Source of the DNA: Kiritimatiellia bacterium
Lineage (GTDB): Bacteria; Verrucomicrobiota; Kiritimatiellia; UBA8416; JABMPJ01
Direction: 5' to 3'
Length of the DNA: 6,721 nt
Assembly: GCA_029939545.1 (NCBI GenBank)
Contig: JAOZSS010000115.1
Span: forward strand, 1-6,721
Of the stretch, positions 1-5,431 are shown in pieces. The notes beneath the pieces are model-generated. The model searched no databases. It saw nothing but the letters and a program-made list of their open reading frames with translations, and had not been told where the DNA came from. How positions within the stretch are numbered: the first letter of the stretch is position 1; the number at the start of each line of letters is the position of its first letter. A program made the translations under genes and the position numbers.

Positions 1-665
1 GGTGGAAGGCCGGCGTGGTCGTGGGGGCGGATCGATTGAACCCGTCGGCGGGTAACGCGTTCCTGAAGATCCTGGAAGAACCTCCCGGTCAGTGCCTTTT
101 CATGCTTCTGAGTAATGCCCCGCAGTTCCTGCTGCCGACGATCGTGTCGCGTTGCCAGCGCCTCTCAGTCGGCCGCGACGCGCTGCGCCTGCCTGCCGTG
201 TGGCGCGACCAGCTGGTTGAATTACTCCTGGAGCGTGGTGATGGCCGCATCGGGGGAGGGCGCATCGTGGCGGTCGAGCACAGCCGCGCGCGCATGGAGG
301 CCCTGCTTAAGGAGGTCAAGCTGGCCGCGAAAGAACACGAGGTGGAGGTGGCCGAGGAAGCGAGCACAGAGGAAGAGGACGACACGCTGGACGCACGCAT
401 CGAGGCGCGCTATCGCGAGCTTCGTGCTGAGGTCCTGCGTGCCCTGTTGAGCTGGTATCGCGATATACTGGTCTTGCTTTGTGGTGGGGCCCCCTCTCTG
501 GTATACTTCGCGGATCAAGTGGAGGTCTTGGGCGAGCGCGCCGGTGCCCTGAGGTACCGGGAGGCGTTGGCCAACGTGGCCACGATTGAGGATATGAACA
601 AGAAATTGGAGCAGAACCTGCCGGAACCGTTGGTGCTGGCAGATGCTTTTCACCGTTTGAAGTAA
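1..665 (+). CDS. holB: DNA polymerase III delta' subunit (HolB), 3' part
   Basis: Delta' is the rigid stator of the clamp-loader complex, which loads the beta sliding clamp onto primed DNA in the cytoplasm. The gene enters from the left; the reading frame starts at base 3 and ends with TAA at 663-665. What remains starts at the Walker B-like strand (VVVGADRLNPSAGNAFLKIL, from 15), followed by the conserved LEEPP, the sensor-type stretch LLSNAPQFLLPTIVSRCQ with the SRC motif of clamp-loader subunits (SRC codons at 147-155), and an alpha-helical C-terminal collar region. The Walker A region, if present, lies outside the window. A very acidic linker (EEASTEEEDD) sits in the C-terminal half. DnaX (tau/gamma) shares the ADR and SRC features, but the short C-terminus and the ricT neighbour favour delta'. 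The ricT start lies 13 bp downstream, so co-transcription is likely. Confidence 0.87.
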   Translation, partial: WKAGVVVGADRLNPSAGNAFLKILEEPPGQCLFMLLSNAPQFLLPTIVSRCQRLSVGRDALRLPAVWRDQLVELLLERGDGRIGGGRIVAVEHSRARMEALLKEVKLAAKEHEVEVAEEASTEEEDDTLDARIEARYRELRAEVLRALLSWYRDILVLLCGGAPSLVYFADQVEVLGERAGALRYREALANVATIEDMNKKLEQNLPEPLVLADAFHRLK

Positions 666-678
666 GTGTGAGGACAGG

Positions 679-1545
679 ATGTTGCGGTCGGCATATGTAG
701 AGATTGAAGATGGTCACCGTCTTATCTGTGAGGCCCCGGACGGGGTACCGGTTCACGTGGGGGACGAGTGCATCATTGCCATTGGCGATGTTGAAGAGGT
801 CGGGCACGTTGCCAAGTTAAAGGAGCAGCCCGTTCCGTCCGAGGAGGGCGAGGACCCTCCGCGCGTTATCCGTATGGCCACGCTGCAGGACCATGCGCGG
901 GCGAGCGAGAACGCCGTGCGCGGCAAGATGGCGCTCGAAAAAGTGGCCGAGATGGTCAAAGCGTGCGGGGCTGATATCCATATTGTGCGTGGACGCTACA
1001 GCTTTGACCGGTCGCATCTGCGGGTGCTCTATTCGACCGAAGGTGGCGTGGACGAGCGCGCCCTTGGGTGTGACCTCGCGCACGAACTGAAGTGCCGGGT
1101 CGACCTGCGCCAGATCGGCGTTCGCGACGAAGCCGGCATCATTGGAGGGCTTGGCCCGTGTGGACGTAACATCTGTTGTTGCAGTTGGTTGCGCGAGTTT
1201 GATTCGGTCAATGTAAAGATGGCCAAGGTGCAGAAGCTCTCGCTCAACCCGGGTGCCATTAGCGGGAACTGCGGGCGTCTCAAGTGTTGTCTGCGCTATG
1301 AATATGAGAACTACCTTGAGATGGGACGCGGACTGCCGCGAACCGGCTCAACGGTTGAGTGCCCCGGTGGAACGGGCATGGTCGTGGCCGTGAATGTGTT
1401 GCTCAAAAAGGTGAAGGTGCGGCTCGAAGACAACCGCTATGTGGAGTATGGTGCTGACGATATCCGGCCCGTCTACGGGTGCGGCAATGGAAACTGCGGG
1501 AGGAAGCACGATGAAGATCCTCGTTCTGAACGGACCCAATCTTGA
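679..1545 (+). CDS. ricT: PSP1-domain protein RicT (YaaT family)
   Basis: This is a 288-residue cytoplasmic protein of the PSP1/RicT (YaaT) family. In Bacillus subtilis RicT works with RicA and RicF as an Fe-S-carrying complex that affects RNase Y-dependent RNA maturation and phosphorelay signalling; outside Firmicutes the role is less clear. The family signature is strong: GPCGRNICCC gives C161, C166, C167 (and C168), and GNCGRLKCCLRYE gives C198, C203, C204, the two cysteine clusters expected for cluster binding. The central PSP1 domain covers roughly residues 60-145. ATG at 679 has a GAGG site at 670-673. The C-terminal tail carries an extra cysteine pair (CGNGNC) before a charged end that overlaps the aroQ start. 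The position just after holB is the same order as holB-yaaT in Bacillus, which supports the call. Confidence 0.9.
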   Translation: MLRSAYVEIEDGHRLICEAPDGVPVHVGDECIIAIGDVEEVGHVAKLKEQPVPSEEGEDPPRVIRMATLQDHARASENAVRGKMALEKVAEMVKACGADIHIVRGRYSFDRSHLRVLYSTEGGVDERALGCDLAHELKCRVDLRQIGVRDEAGIIGGLGPCGRNICCCSWLREFDSVNVKMAKVQKLSLNPGAISGNCGRLKCCLRYEYENYLEMGRGLPRTGSTVECPGGTGMVVAVNVLLKKVKVRLEDNRYVEYGADDIRPVYGCGNGNCGRKHDEDPRSERTQS

Positions 1546-1957
1546 CCTTCTAGGGAAGCGGGAACCTGACATCTACGGACACGCGACGCTGAACGAGATG
1601 ATGACGGCCGTCGAGGAACGTGCGGCCGGTCTGGGCGTTGAGGTCATCTGCGAGCAGAGCAACGACGAAGGAGCCCTCGTGACCCGTATCGGCCACTGCT
1701 CGGGCGAGGTCGACGGCATTGTGATCAACCCGGCGGCCTACACGCATACCAGCGTGGCGCTACGCGACGCAATCAAGGCGTGCGGGGTGCCGTGTGTGGA
1801 GGTTCATCTCTCGAATATACAGGCCCGGGAGAGTTTTCGGCATGAGAGCCTGACCGCCGGCGCCTGCGTGGGGCAGATTAGCGGATTTGGCGGCATGAGT
1901 TACTCATTGGGATTGGAGGCCGTAGTCGACTACCTGCGGCGGAAGGATACGAAATGA
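1511..1957 (+). CDS. aroQ: Type II 3-dehydroquinate dehydratase (AroQ)
   Basis: This enzyme catalyses trans-dehydration of 3-dehydroquinate to 3-dehydroshikimate, the third step of the shikimate pathway; type II enzymes are dodecamers of about 150 residues. The product is 148 residues long. The expected motifs are all present: NGPNLDLLGKREPDIYG (R17 and catalytic Y22), CEQSNDEGALV, INPAAYTHTSVALRDA (N73, H79), EVHLSNIQARESFRHES (H99, R110) and a glycine-rich end. The usual His in the IxxxH position after EGALV is shifted (RIGHCSG), a minor variant. The start is ATG 1511, with GGGAGGA at 1498-1504; longer readings in this frame begin inside ricT and lack family similarity. It overlaps the end of ricT by 35 bp and shares ATGA with the next gene, so translational coupling is likely. 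Confidence 0.95.
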   Translation: MKILVLNGPNLDLLGKREPDIYGHATLNEMMTAVEERAAGLGVEVICEQSNDEGALVTRIGHCSGEVDGIVINPAAYTHTSVALRDAIKACGVPCVEVHLSNIQARESFRHESLTAGACVGQISGFGGMSYSLGLEAVVDYLRRKDTK

Positions 1958-2469
1958 AGGTGATCAGAAGGGTCGTTCGGGTACTGGTCCTGGTTGTGTT
2001 GTTGTCGGCGGGGATCGGCCTTCTGGCCGTGGCGCTATCGCCGCAGCGATGGAGTGATGTCCAGGCCATGGGACGGGACGCATGGGTTTTGATTGGCGGT
2101 GGCTTGCTGGTGACGGGTGTGATCTTTGCCCTGAGCGAGTATCGCACGCGCAAGCGGGAGCGGTTCCTCTCCTTCGACAACGATGGCGGCGCGGTAAGCA
2201 TTAGCACCGAGGCCATGGTCGACTACATCACGAAGCTGACCACCGAGTTTCCGTCTGTGGTGCGAATGCGGCCGCATGTCCGGCCCAGGCGCGGTGGCGT
2301 CGATCTGCTTGTGGATGTGAGGGTCAAGGCCGGTTCCCAGGTACATGAAGTGTGTGAACTGCTCCAGCAGCGCGTGCGCGAACGTGTGGTTGAAGGTCTG
2401 GGCATTTCCGAGGTGCGCCGGGTTGAAGTGAGCGTTAAGGATATCGTTTCGGAGCATAAACCGGTATAG
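1954..2469 (+). CDS. amaP: AmaP-like membrane protein with Asp23/Gls24-type domain
   Basis: This is a 171-residue protein with two predicted membrane helices (about residues 8-28 and 43-60), then a basic stop-transfer stretch (YRTRKRERF) and a cytoplasmic alpha/beta region (about 72-165). That region resembles the Asp23/Gls24 fold: a segment reading SISTEAMVDYITKL, a strand rich in V and D (VDLLVDVRVKAG), a helix of alternating E/Q/R, and a final strand EVRRVEVSVKDIV. AmaP in Gram-positive bacteria anchors Asp23 to the membrane during cell-envelope stress. Here the function is inferred only from layout and fold-level similarity, and no separate Asp23 gene is visible in the window. ATG 1954 overlaps the aroQ stop (ATGA), and GGAAGGA at 1941-1947 serves as ribosome binding site, making it the likely last gene of the holB-ricT-aroQ operon. 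The gene symbol is tentative. Confidence 0.65.
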   Translation: MKVIRRVVRVLVLVVLLSAGIGLLAVALSPQRWSDVQAMGRDAWVLIGGGLLVTGVIFALSEYRTRKRERFLSFDNDGGAVSISTEAMVDYITKLTTEFPSVVRMRPHVRPRRGGVDLLVDVRVKAGSQVHEVCELLQQRVRERVVEGLGISEVRRVEVSVKDIVSEHKPV

Positions 2470-2475
2470 GGGCAA

Positions 2476-2581
2476 GAGACAGGAGTCAGGGGGCAGGAGT
2501 CAGGCTGAAACAGGGCTGGGCGCGGACAGCCAGGTCCTTCTGCGCTCCCTGACACCTGATCCCTGTCCCCTGTCTCCTGCT
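2476..2581. repeat. Degenerate 7-bp repeats forming a long imperfect hairpin
   Basis: The gap between the amaP-like gene and the kinase gene is built of heptads. The left arm reads GACAGGA, GTCAGGG, GGCAGGA, GTCAGGC (2478-2505). The right arm reads CCCTGAC, ACCTGAT, CCCTGTC, CCCTGTC, TCCTGCT (2547-2581). The right arm is the reverse complement of the left: 2476-2504 and 2548-2576 match at 24 of 29 positions. A smaller stem, GGCTG/CAGCC (2514-2518 with 2527-2531), sits in the loop. This resembles the short tandemly repeated heptamers (STRR-like) dispersed in some bacterial genomes. It may act as a transcript end or RNA stabiliser between the two transcription units, but there is no U-tract, so it is not a standard intrinsic terminator. 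Confidence 0.8.
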
Positions 2582-2598
2582 TTGCGGAGGGGACGAGA

Positions 2599-3516
2599 AT
2601 GGAAAGAACAGGCGACGTACAAGTGGTCATCGTGGGCTCGATCGGGCTCGACACCATTGAAACACCGTTTGAGAAGCGTGAGTCCTTGCTGGGCGGATCG
2701 GTGAGCTATGCCTGTGCGGCGGCCTCGTTCTTTACCCGCGTCGGCATGGTAGGCGTGGTCGGCACCGATTTCGAAGACGATCACATGGCGGTCTACCGGC
2801 GCTTTGGCATCGACTTGGATGGTCTGCAGCAGGTTGAGGGGCACACCTTCCGCTGGAGCGGGGTCTACGACGCCGACATGATCAACCGCCAGACACTCTC
2901 GACAGAGCTCAACGTCTTCGAGCATTTCATGCCCGTTATGCCCGAGTCGTATCGCGGCGCACGCTACGTTCTGCTCGGCAACATCGCGCCTGAGCTGCAA
3001 CTGCATGTGCTGGACCAGGTGGAGTCGCCCGACTTCATCGTGGCCGACACGATGGATCTCTGGATCAACATTGCACGTGAGAAGTTGCTGGAGGTCATCG
3101 GGCGGGTGGACATGCTCATGCTCAACGACAGCGAGGCGCGACTTCTGACCGACCAGTATCACCTGCGCGCCTGCGCTGATACGATCCGCGCGATGGGGCC
3201 GCGCTATGTGGTGATCAAAAAAGGTGAGCACGGTGCGATGCTGTTCGGGCCGGATGGCCTGTTCATCGTGCCTGCCTACCCAGTGCAAACTGTTACGGAT
3301 CCTACCGGTGCCGGCGACACCTTTGCGGGTGCCATGATCGGTCACCTGGCTCAGAACGGCGGCGTCAATGACGGGGCACTCAGGGCCGCCCTGCTGCATG
3401 GCGCCGTTGTGGCGTCGCACGGGGTGGAGGCATTCAGTCTTGATCGCCTGGTCAAGCTCACGCCCGAGGATATCGGTGGTCGGGCCGCGGAACTTCAGGC
3501 GATGATTGCGGTATAG
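2599..3516 (+). CDS. PfkB-family sugar kinase (ribokinase-like)
   Basis: This is a 305-residue cytoplasmic kinase of the PfkB/ribokinase superfamily, which transfers the ATP gamma-phosphate to a hydroxyl of a sugar or nucleoside. It shows the N-terminal VGSIGLD strand, the substrate-side glycine pair (LLGGSVSYA, G32-G33), NDSEA (N176-A180), KKGEHGA (K207-A213), and PfkB signature 2, DPTGAGDTFAGAMIG, with the catalytic base expected at D240. The segments FRWSGVYDADMINRQTLSTELNVF and LLGNIAPELQLHVL look like one conserved subgroup annotated only as sugar kinase, so the substrate is unknown; ribose, fructose-type sugars or adenosine cannot be separated from sequence alone. ATG 2599 is preceded by a strong GGAGGGG at 2586-2592. 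The heptad repeat just upstream suggests its own transcription unit, although no clear promoter was found. Confidence 0.88.
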   Translation: MERTGDVQVVIVGSIGLDTIETPFEKRESLLGGSVSYACAAASFFTRVGMVGVVGTDFEDDHMAVYRRFGIDLDGLQQVEGHTFRWSGVYDADMINRQTLSTELNVFEHFMPVMPESYRGARYVLLGNIAPELQLHVLDQVESPDFIVADTMDLWINIAREKLLEVIGRVDMLMLNDSEARLLTDQYHLRACADTIRAMGPRYVVIKKGEHGAMLFGPDGLFIVPAYPVQTVTDPTGAGDTFAGAMIGHLAQNGGVNDGALRAALLHGAVVASHGVEAFSLDRLVKLTPEDIGGRAAELQAMIAV

Positions 3517-3843
3517 CCAAGTCCGTTTTGTGGCGATATGAACGAACAAGCACAGAGAAGGCAAAAGTACAATCACCCCGGAAGCCCCGATACACACAAG
3601 AGAAAGCGACGCTCATACATAAGCTTTTCGGTTGTAGCATCGCTGTCCGGGTGGGATTGCTCCCGGTTCAAAGAATACCGGACACAAGTACCGTGTATAG
3701 CCAGCCCTGATCGACACACTTTGGAAGGATGCCGGGATACTGCTCGACCGTATCCTCGGTCACCGGGGAAAGCCTCTGGACTCCTGCTTATGTGGTGTGT
3801 ACTTTCTCTCTCGCTTTCTCGCTGGCGCACTCCATGTCGGCGA
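3517..3843. other. Intergenic stretch, no supported gene
   Basis: Between the kinase gene and the Panacea promoter no reading frame has a plausible product or a good ribosome binding site. The longest open frames (for example 3538-3864 +) translate into low-complexity, Arg/Ser-rich text typical of noncoding DNA. One small nested palindrome is visible: TGTCCGG (3644-3650) with CCGGACA (3678-3684), enclosing CCGGG/CCCGG. It has no U-tract, so it is at best a weak structured element. The drop in G+C starts here, so this is the likely left boundary zone of the accessory region. Confidence 0.6.
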
Positions 3844-3873
3844 TTGATGGCGTACAGGCTTTAGTGTTATGAT
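3844..3873 (+). promoter_or_regulatory. Putative sigma70-type promoter of the Panacea module
   Basis: TTGATG (3844-3849) and TATGAT (3868-3873), separated by 18 bp, match four or five positions of each consensus hexamer. They lie 27 bp before the antitoxin ATG, giving a short leader with the strong AGGAGG site. No convincing operator palindrome was found around it, so autoregulation cannot be read from the sequence. Confidence 0.5.
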
Positions 3874-3900
3874 ATACGTGCGTTGGGAGGAGGCAAGGCA

Positions 3901-4455
3901 ATGACATTCAACTTCAGTATCGAAAAGACATTGGCTGCCACAGGCTTTGTAATGGCCCTTGAGGGTGGTAAGTGCAATCTGATCAAGCTGATTAAGATTC
4001 TCTACTTCGCCGACAGAATCGCTTTGCAGTCCTGGCACCGCACGATCACCGGCGACAAATTCTTCTCCATGAAAAACGGTCCAATCGTGAGTACGGCCTA
4101 CGATCTTGCCAAAGGCACGGCTCCAAAGAAGCTCCAGTCTTTGTGGGATGAGTATATCGGCCCTCGACAGCATAACACGATACCTCTGATCAAAATGCCT
4201 GACACGGATGTCCTTTCCGAGGCAGAAGAGCGCATCCTGGCGGATGCTCATGCAAAAATCTCTCCGATGCGGACGGGGCAGTTGATTGAATGGTGTCACA
4301 AGTTTCCCGAATGGAGTGATCCGGAAGGTTCATCGGTACGCATTGACCCGAAGTCTGTCTTGCGCCTGACAACAGTTCTGACATCGAAGGATATCGACGC
4401 GATTGAGGAAGAAGTGGATCACTCGAACTTCATGGCTACCGCCTTTGGGGCTTGA
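3901..4455 (+). CDS. Panacea-domain (DUF4065/SocA-like) antitoxin
   Basis: This is a 184-residue protein with the hallmark of the Panacea (DUF4065, SocA-like) domain in its first ~130 residues: a helix NLIKLIKILYFADRIAL (N26-L42), then ITGDKF (I49-F54), then the turn NGPIVSTAYDL (N59-L69). In known PanAT systems this domain neutralises many unrelated toxins; Caulobacter SocA instead delivers the toxin SocB to ClpXP. The C-terminal tail (about 140-184) is acidic and less conserved, the part most likely to vary with the toxin partner. ATG 3901 has AGGAGG at 3888-3893, seven bases upstream; an alternative TTG at 3883 would run over that site and is rejected. It is the first gene of a two-gene module and stops 8 bp before the preferred start of the partner. 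Confidence 0.85.
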   Translation: MTFNFSIEKTLAATGFVMALEGGKCNLIKLIKILYFADRIALQSWHRTITGDKFFSMKNGPIVSTAYDLAKGTAPKKLQSLWDEYIGPRQHNTIPLIKMPDTDVLSEAEERILADAHAKISPMRTGQLIEWCHKFPEWSDPEGSSVRIDPKSVLRLTTVLTSKDIDAIEEEVDHSNFMATAFGA

Positions 4456-4463
4456 TTGCCGAC

Positions 4464-4829
4464 ATGAAATCAATTGGCGATACATTCATTGTCCCCAATC
4501 CAAAGAATGGCAAAGAGCATTTCTATATTGTGATTGGTCTCGCGGAGAATGGTGACCCCATTGCCGTGAACATCACGTCCACGCGCGTTGACCGATCCAA
4601 CTGTGTTATTCGCCCAGGTGAACATCCGTGGATAACAAAAGATAGTGGTGTCAATTTTTGGGATATTCAGCGGCCCATGAACTTGGCGGCGCTTCAGGAA
4701 GGTGTAAAGCAAGGGGTAGTACGTCCCCAGATTCCTGTTAGTGATGCTCTGGTGCGGCGCATCATTGAAGCGGCTAGACGGTCAGATCAATTTCCTCGCA
4801 GACTCGCGCCATATCTCTCCGAGGTATAG
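4464..4829 (+). CDS. Putative Panacea-linked toxin, PemK/MazF-like look
   Basis: This is a 121-residue, basic protein encoded directly after the Panacea gene. Visible features are an N-terminal strand pattern GDTFIVPNP (G5-P13), a second strand FYIVIGL, NITSTRVD (N36-D43), and CVIRPGEHPWITKDSGVNF (C47-F65), followed by a helical, Arg-rich C-terminus (RRIIEAARRS). Order and composition recall the small SH3-like barrel toxins of the PemK/MazF superfamily, which are mostly mRNA endonucleases. I see no diagnostic catalytic set, so the fold is an inference and the toxic activity is unproven. The TTG at 4452 would overlap the antitoxin stop (TTGA); ATG 4464 is preferred, though the ribosome site is weak (GGGG at 4447-4450), which suggests translation coupled to the antitoxin. 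Confidence 0.6.
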   Translation: MKSIGDTFIVPNPKNGKEHFYIVIGLAENGDPIAVNITSTRVDRSNCVIRPGEHPWITKDSGVNFWDIQRPMNLAALQEGVKQGVVRPQIPVSDALVRRIIEAARRSDQFPRRLAPYLSEV

Positions 4830-5122
4830 CTGTTCATCGGCACACATGCCGCGTGTCCTGGCGTGTGTCCCACAGCGTGCCTCATGTTTCTTGCGGTATC
4901 ATCCGGTCTATGAAATGGACAAGGATTACGCGAAATAGACAACACTCAATGAACACAGGCGCATTCAGTGCTACAAACCCTTGAGAAATGGAGCGGGAGA
5001 GGAGGATCGAATGCGCCGGAGGCGCACAAGCTCCCGCCACAAACTTTCGTGAAGGGGTGTGATTTCGTTTAGTTGATAGGAAAGCGCCCGGGGGAGTAGA
5101 AAACATCAAATTTCCGTTTGCA
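4830..5122. other. Intergenic stretch between the toxin gene and the MITE
   Basis: No gene is supported here on either strand. It contains the tRNA-like palindrome listed separately (4989-5039) and GTGT-rich imperfect repeats near 4842-4872 without a U-tract. The remainder is featureless. Somewhere in or near this stretch the left end of the downstream insertion sequence may lie, if the MITE inserted into that element's leader, but I cannot fix it. Confidence 0.5.
4989..5039 (-). other. tRNA-Gly-like 3' end, compact palindromic remnant
   Basis: Read on the minus strand, 5011 down to 4989 is TTCGATC (T-loop pattern), five bases, CTCCCGC and then TCCA, exactly the layout of a tRNA 3' end with a genomically encoded CCA. 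The matching 5' acceptor strand GCGGGAG lies only about 30 bases upstream on that strand (the complement of 5031-5037), so a 7-bp acceptor stem can form. The D and anticodon arms are missing; in their place is one 6-bp hairpin, TGCGCC/GGCGCA, with a 3-base loop (5012-5026). The T-stem cannot pair properly, because its 5' strand (GCGCA) does not match CTCCT. It is therefore not a functional tRNA. It may be a tRNA-derived mobile repeat or a tRNA-Gly attachment-site remnant. Confidence 0.5.
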
Positions 5123-5130
5123 TTCAGAAG
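5123..5130 (+). repeat. 8-bp target-site duplication, left copy
   Basis: TTCAGAAG directly abuts the left terminal inverted repeat at 5131. The identical octamer directly abuts the right terminal repeat at 5383-5390. Confidence 0.8.
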
Positions 5131-5156
5131 AGGGGGGTGGGCGGTTAGCTCCTCCT
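5131..5156 (+). repeat. Left terminal inverted repeat of the MITE
   Basis: G-rich outer end, then GCGGTTAGCTCCTCCT. Its inner 24 bp (5133-5156) are the exact reverse complement of 5358-5381. Confidence 0.85.
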
Positions 5157-5182
5157 CTTGCCAAAATCTGGAGACTCAGGAA

Positions 5183-5247
5183 ACCCTTAGTCGAGACACT
5201 TTGTCTACACCCCTAGTCGAGTACCCTTAGTCCAACTGCTTAGTCCT
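5183..5247 (+). repeat. Four irregular direct repeats around TTAGTC inside the MITE
   Basis: ACCCTTAGTCGAG (5183-5195), ACCCCTAGTCGAG (5209-5221), ACCCTTAGTCCA (5223-5234) and TGCTTAGTCCT (5237-5247) are spaced 26, 14 and 14 bp. A fifth, inverted copy GGACTAAGC lies at 5279-5287. They are too irregular for a CRISPR. They could be transposase or host-factor binding sites. Confidence 0.65.
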
Positions 5248-5357
5248 TGCAGGGCAGCCAGTTACCGACCAAGCAGGTGGACTAAGCGTATCAGATAAAG
5301 TGTGCTTACTAAGAAAGGGATGAAGTGTAGAATTCCTGCAGAAGGAGATATGGGGGT

Positions 5358-5382
5358 AGGAGGAGCTAACCGCCCACCCCCT
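5358..5382 (-). repeat. Right terminal inverted repeat of the MITE
   Basis: AGGAGGAGCTAACCGC at the inner side, ending CACCCCCT at the outer side, next to the right TTCAGAAG copy. It has one G/C pair fewer than the left end. Confidence 0.85.
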
Positions 5383-5390
5383 TTCAGAAG
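5383..5390 (+). repeat. 8-bp target-site duplication, right copy
   Basis: TTCAGAAG, identical to 5123-5130 and in direct orientation. Confidence 0.8.
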
Positions 5391-5400
5391 ATTTGTCGAC

Positions 5401-5406
5401 TATTAT
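5401..5406 (+). promoter_or_regulatory. Candidate -10 element of the IS promoter
   Basis: TATTAT fits a -10 hexamer and would start transcription near 5412-5414, inside the left arm of the hairpin. No good -35 lies at the right distance in the present sequence. If the MITE and one TTCAGAAG copy are removed, TTTGCA (5117-5122) falls 18 bp upstream. Confidence 0.3.
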
Positions 5407-5431
5407 CGTGTCCTCAGCTGGAGGACACGTT
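5407..5431 (+). promoter_or_regulatory. Hairpin burying the orfA ribosome binding site
   Basis: CGTGTCCTC (5407-5415) and GAGGACACG (5421-5429) form a perfect 9-bp stem with a 5-base loop. The Shine-Dalgarno stretch GGAGGA (5420-5425), seven bases before ATG 5432, lies in the right arm. Transcripts reading through from outside would fold this stem and block translation. A transcript started from TATTAT at 5401-5406 would begin inside the left arm and escape, as known for several IS families. The anti-read-through role is inference. Confidence 0.65.

Larger units (their letters stand above)
5131..5382. mobile_element. MITE-like element, 252 bp, flanked by 8-bp duplication
   Basis: The two ends form a terminal inverted repeat: 5133-5156 and 5358-5381 are perfect reverse complements over 24 bp, and the match extends to the outermost A/T pair with one extra G in the left copy. 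The outer end reads AGGGGGGTGGGCGG on the left. TTCAGAAG flanks both sides. No protein is encoded inside. The internal 201 bp carry four TTAGTC-type repeats and an internal inverted repeat, GCTTAGTCC/GGACTAAGC (5238-5246 with 5279-5287). Short non-coding length, good terminal repeats and a target duplication define a MITE, presumably moved by a full-length relative elsewhere. The 8-bp duplication and G-rich ends are compatible with an ISKra4-type source, but no parent with these ends is in the window. Confidence 0.8.

Noticed and set aside
2500..3597. Long minus-strand open frame opposite the kinase gene (365 codons)
   Set aside because: It mirrors a convincing PfkB gene in a GC-rich region, has no recognisable domain and runs through the heptad repeats; it is a shadow frame.
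3661..3684. GGTTCAAA resembling a tRNA T-loop
   Set aside because: The flanking bases do not form a T-stem plus acceptor stem, and no CCA or cloverleaf can be drawn.
3538..3864. Plus-strand open frame of 108 codons after the kinase gene
   Set aside because: No ribosome binding site, Arg/Ser-rich random-looking product, and it runs into the Panacea promoter.
4830..4880. Intrinsic terminator after the toxin gene
   Set aside because: GTGT-rich imperfect repeats exist but no stable GC stem is followed by a U-tract.
5183..5290. CRISPR-like array
   Set aside because: The repeats are about 12 bp and irregularly spaced (14-26 bp) with no spacers of constant length.
5131..5382. The 252-bp segment as leader or left end of the downstream IS
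   Set aside because: Both ends are inverted repeats and an exact 8-bp direct repeat flanks the segment, so an independent insertion is simpler; kept as the alternative in the finding.
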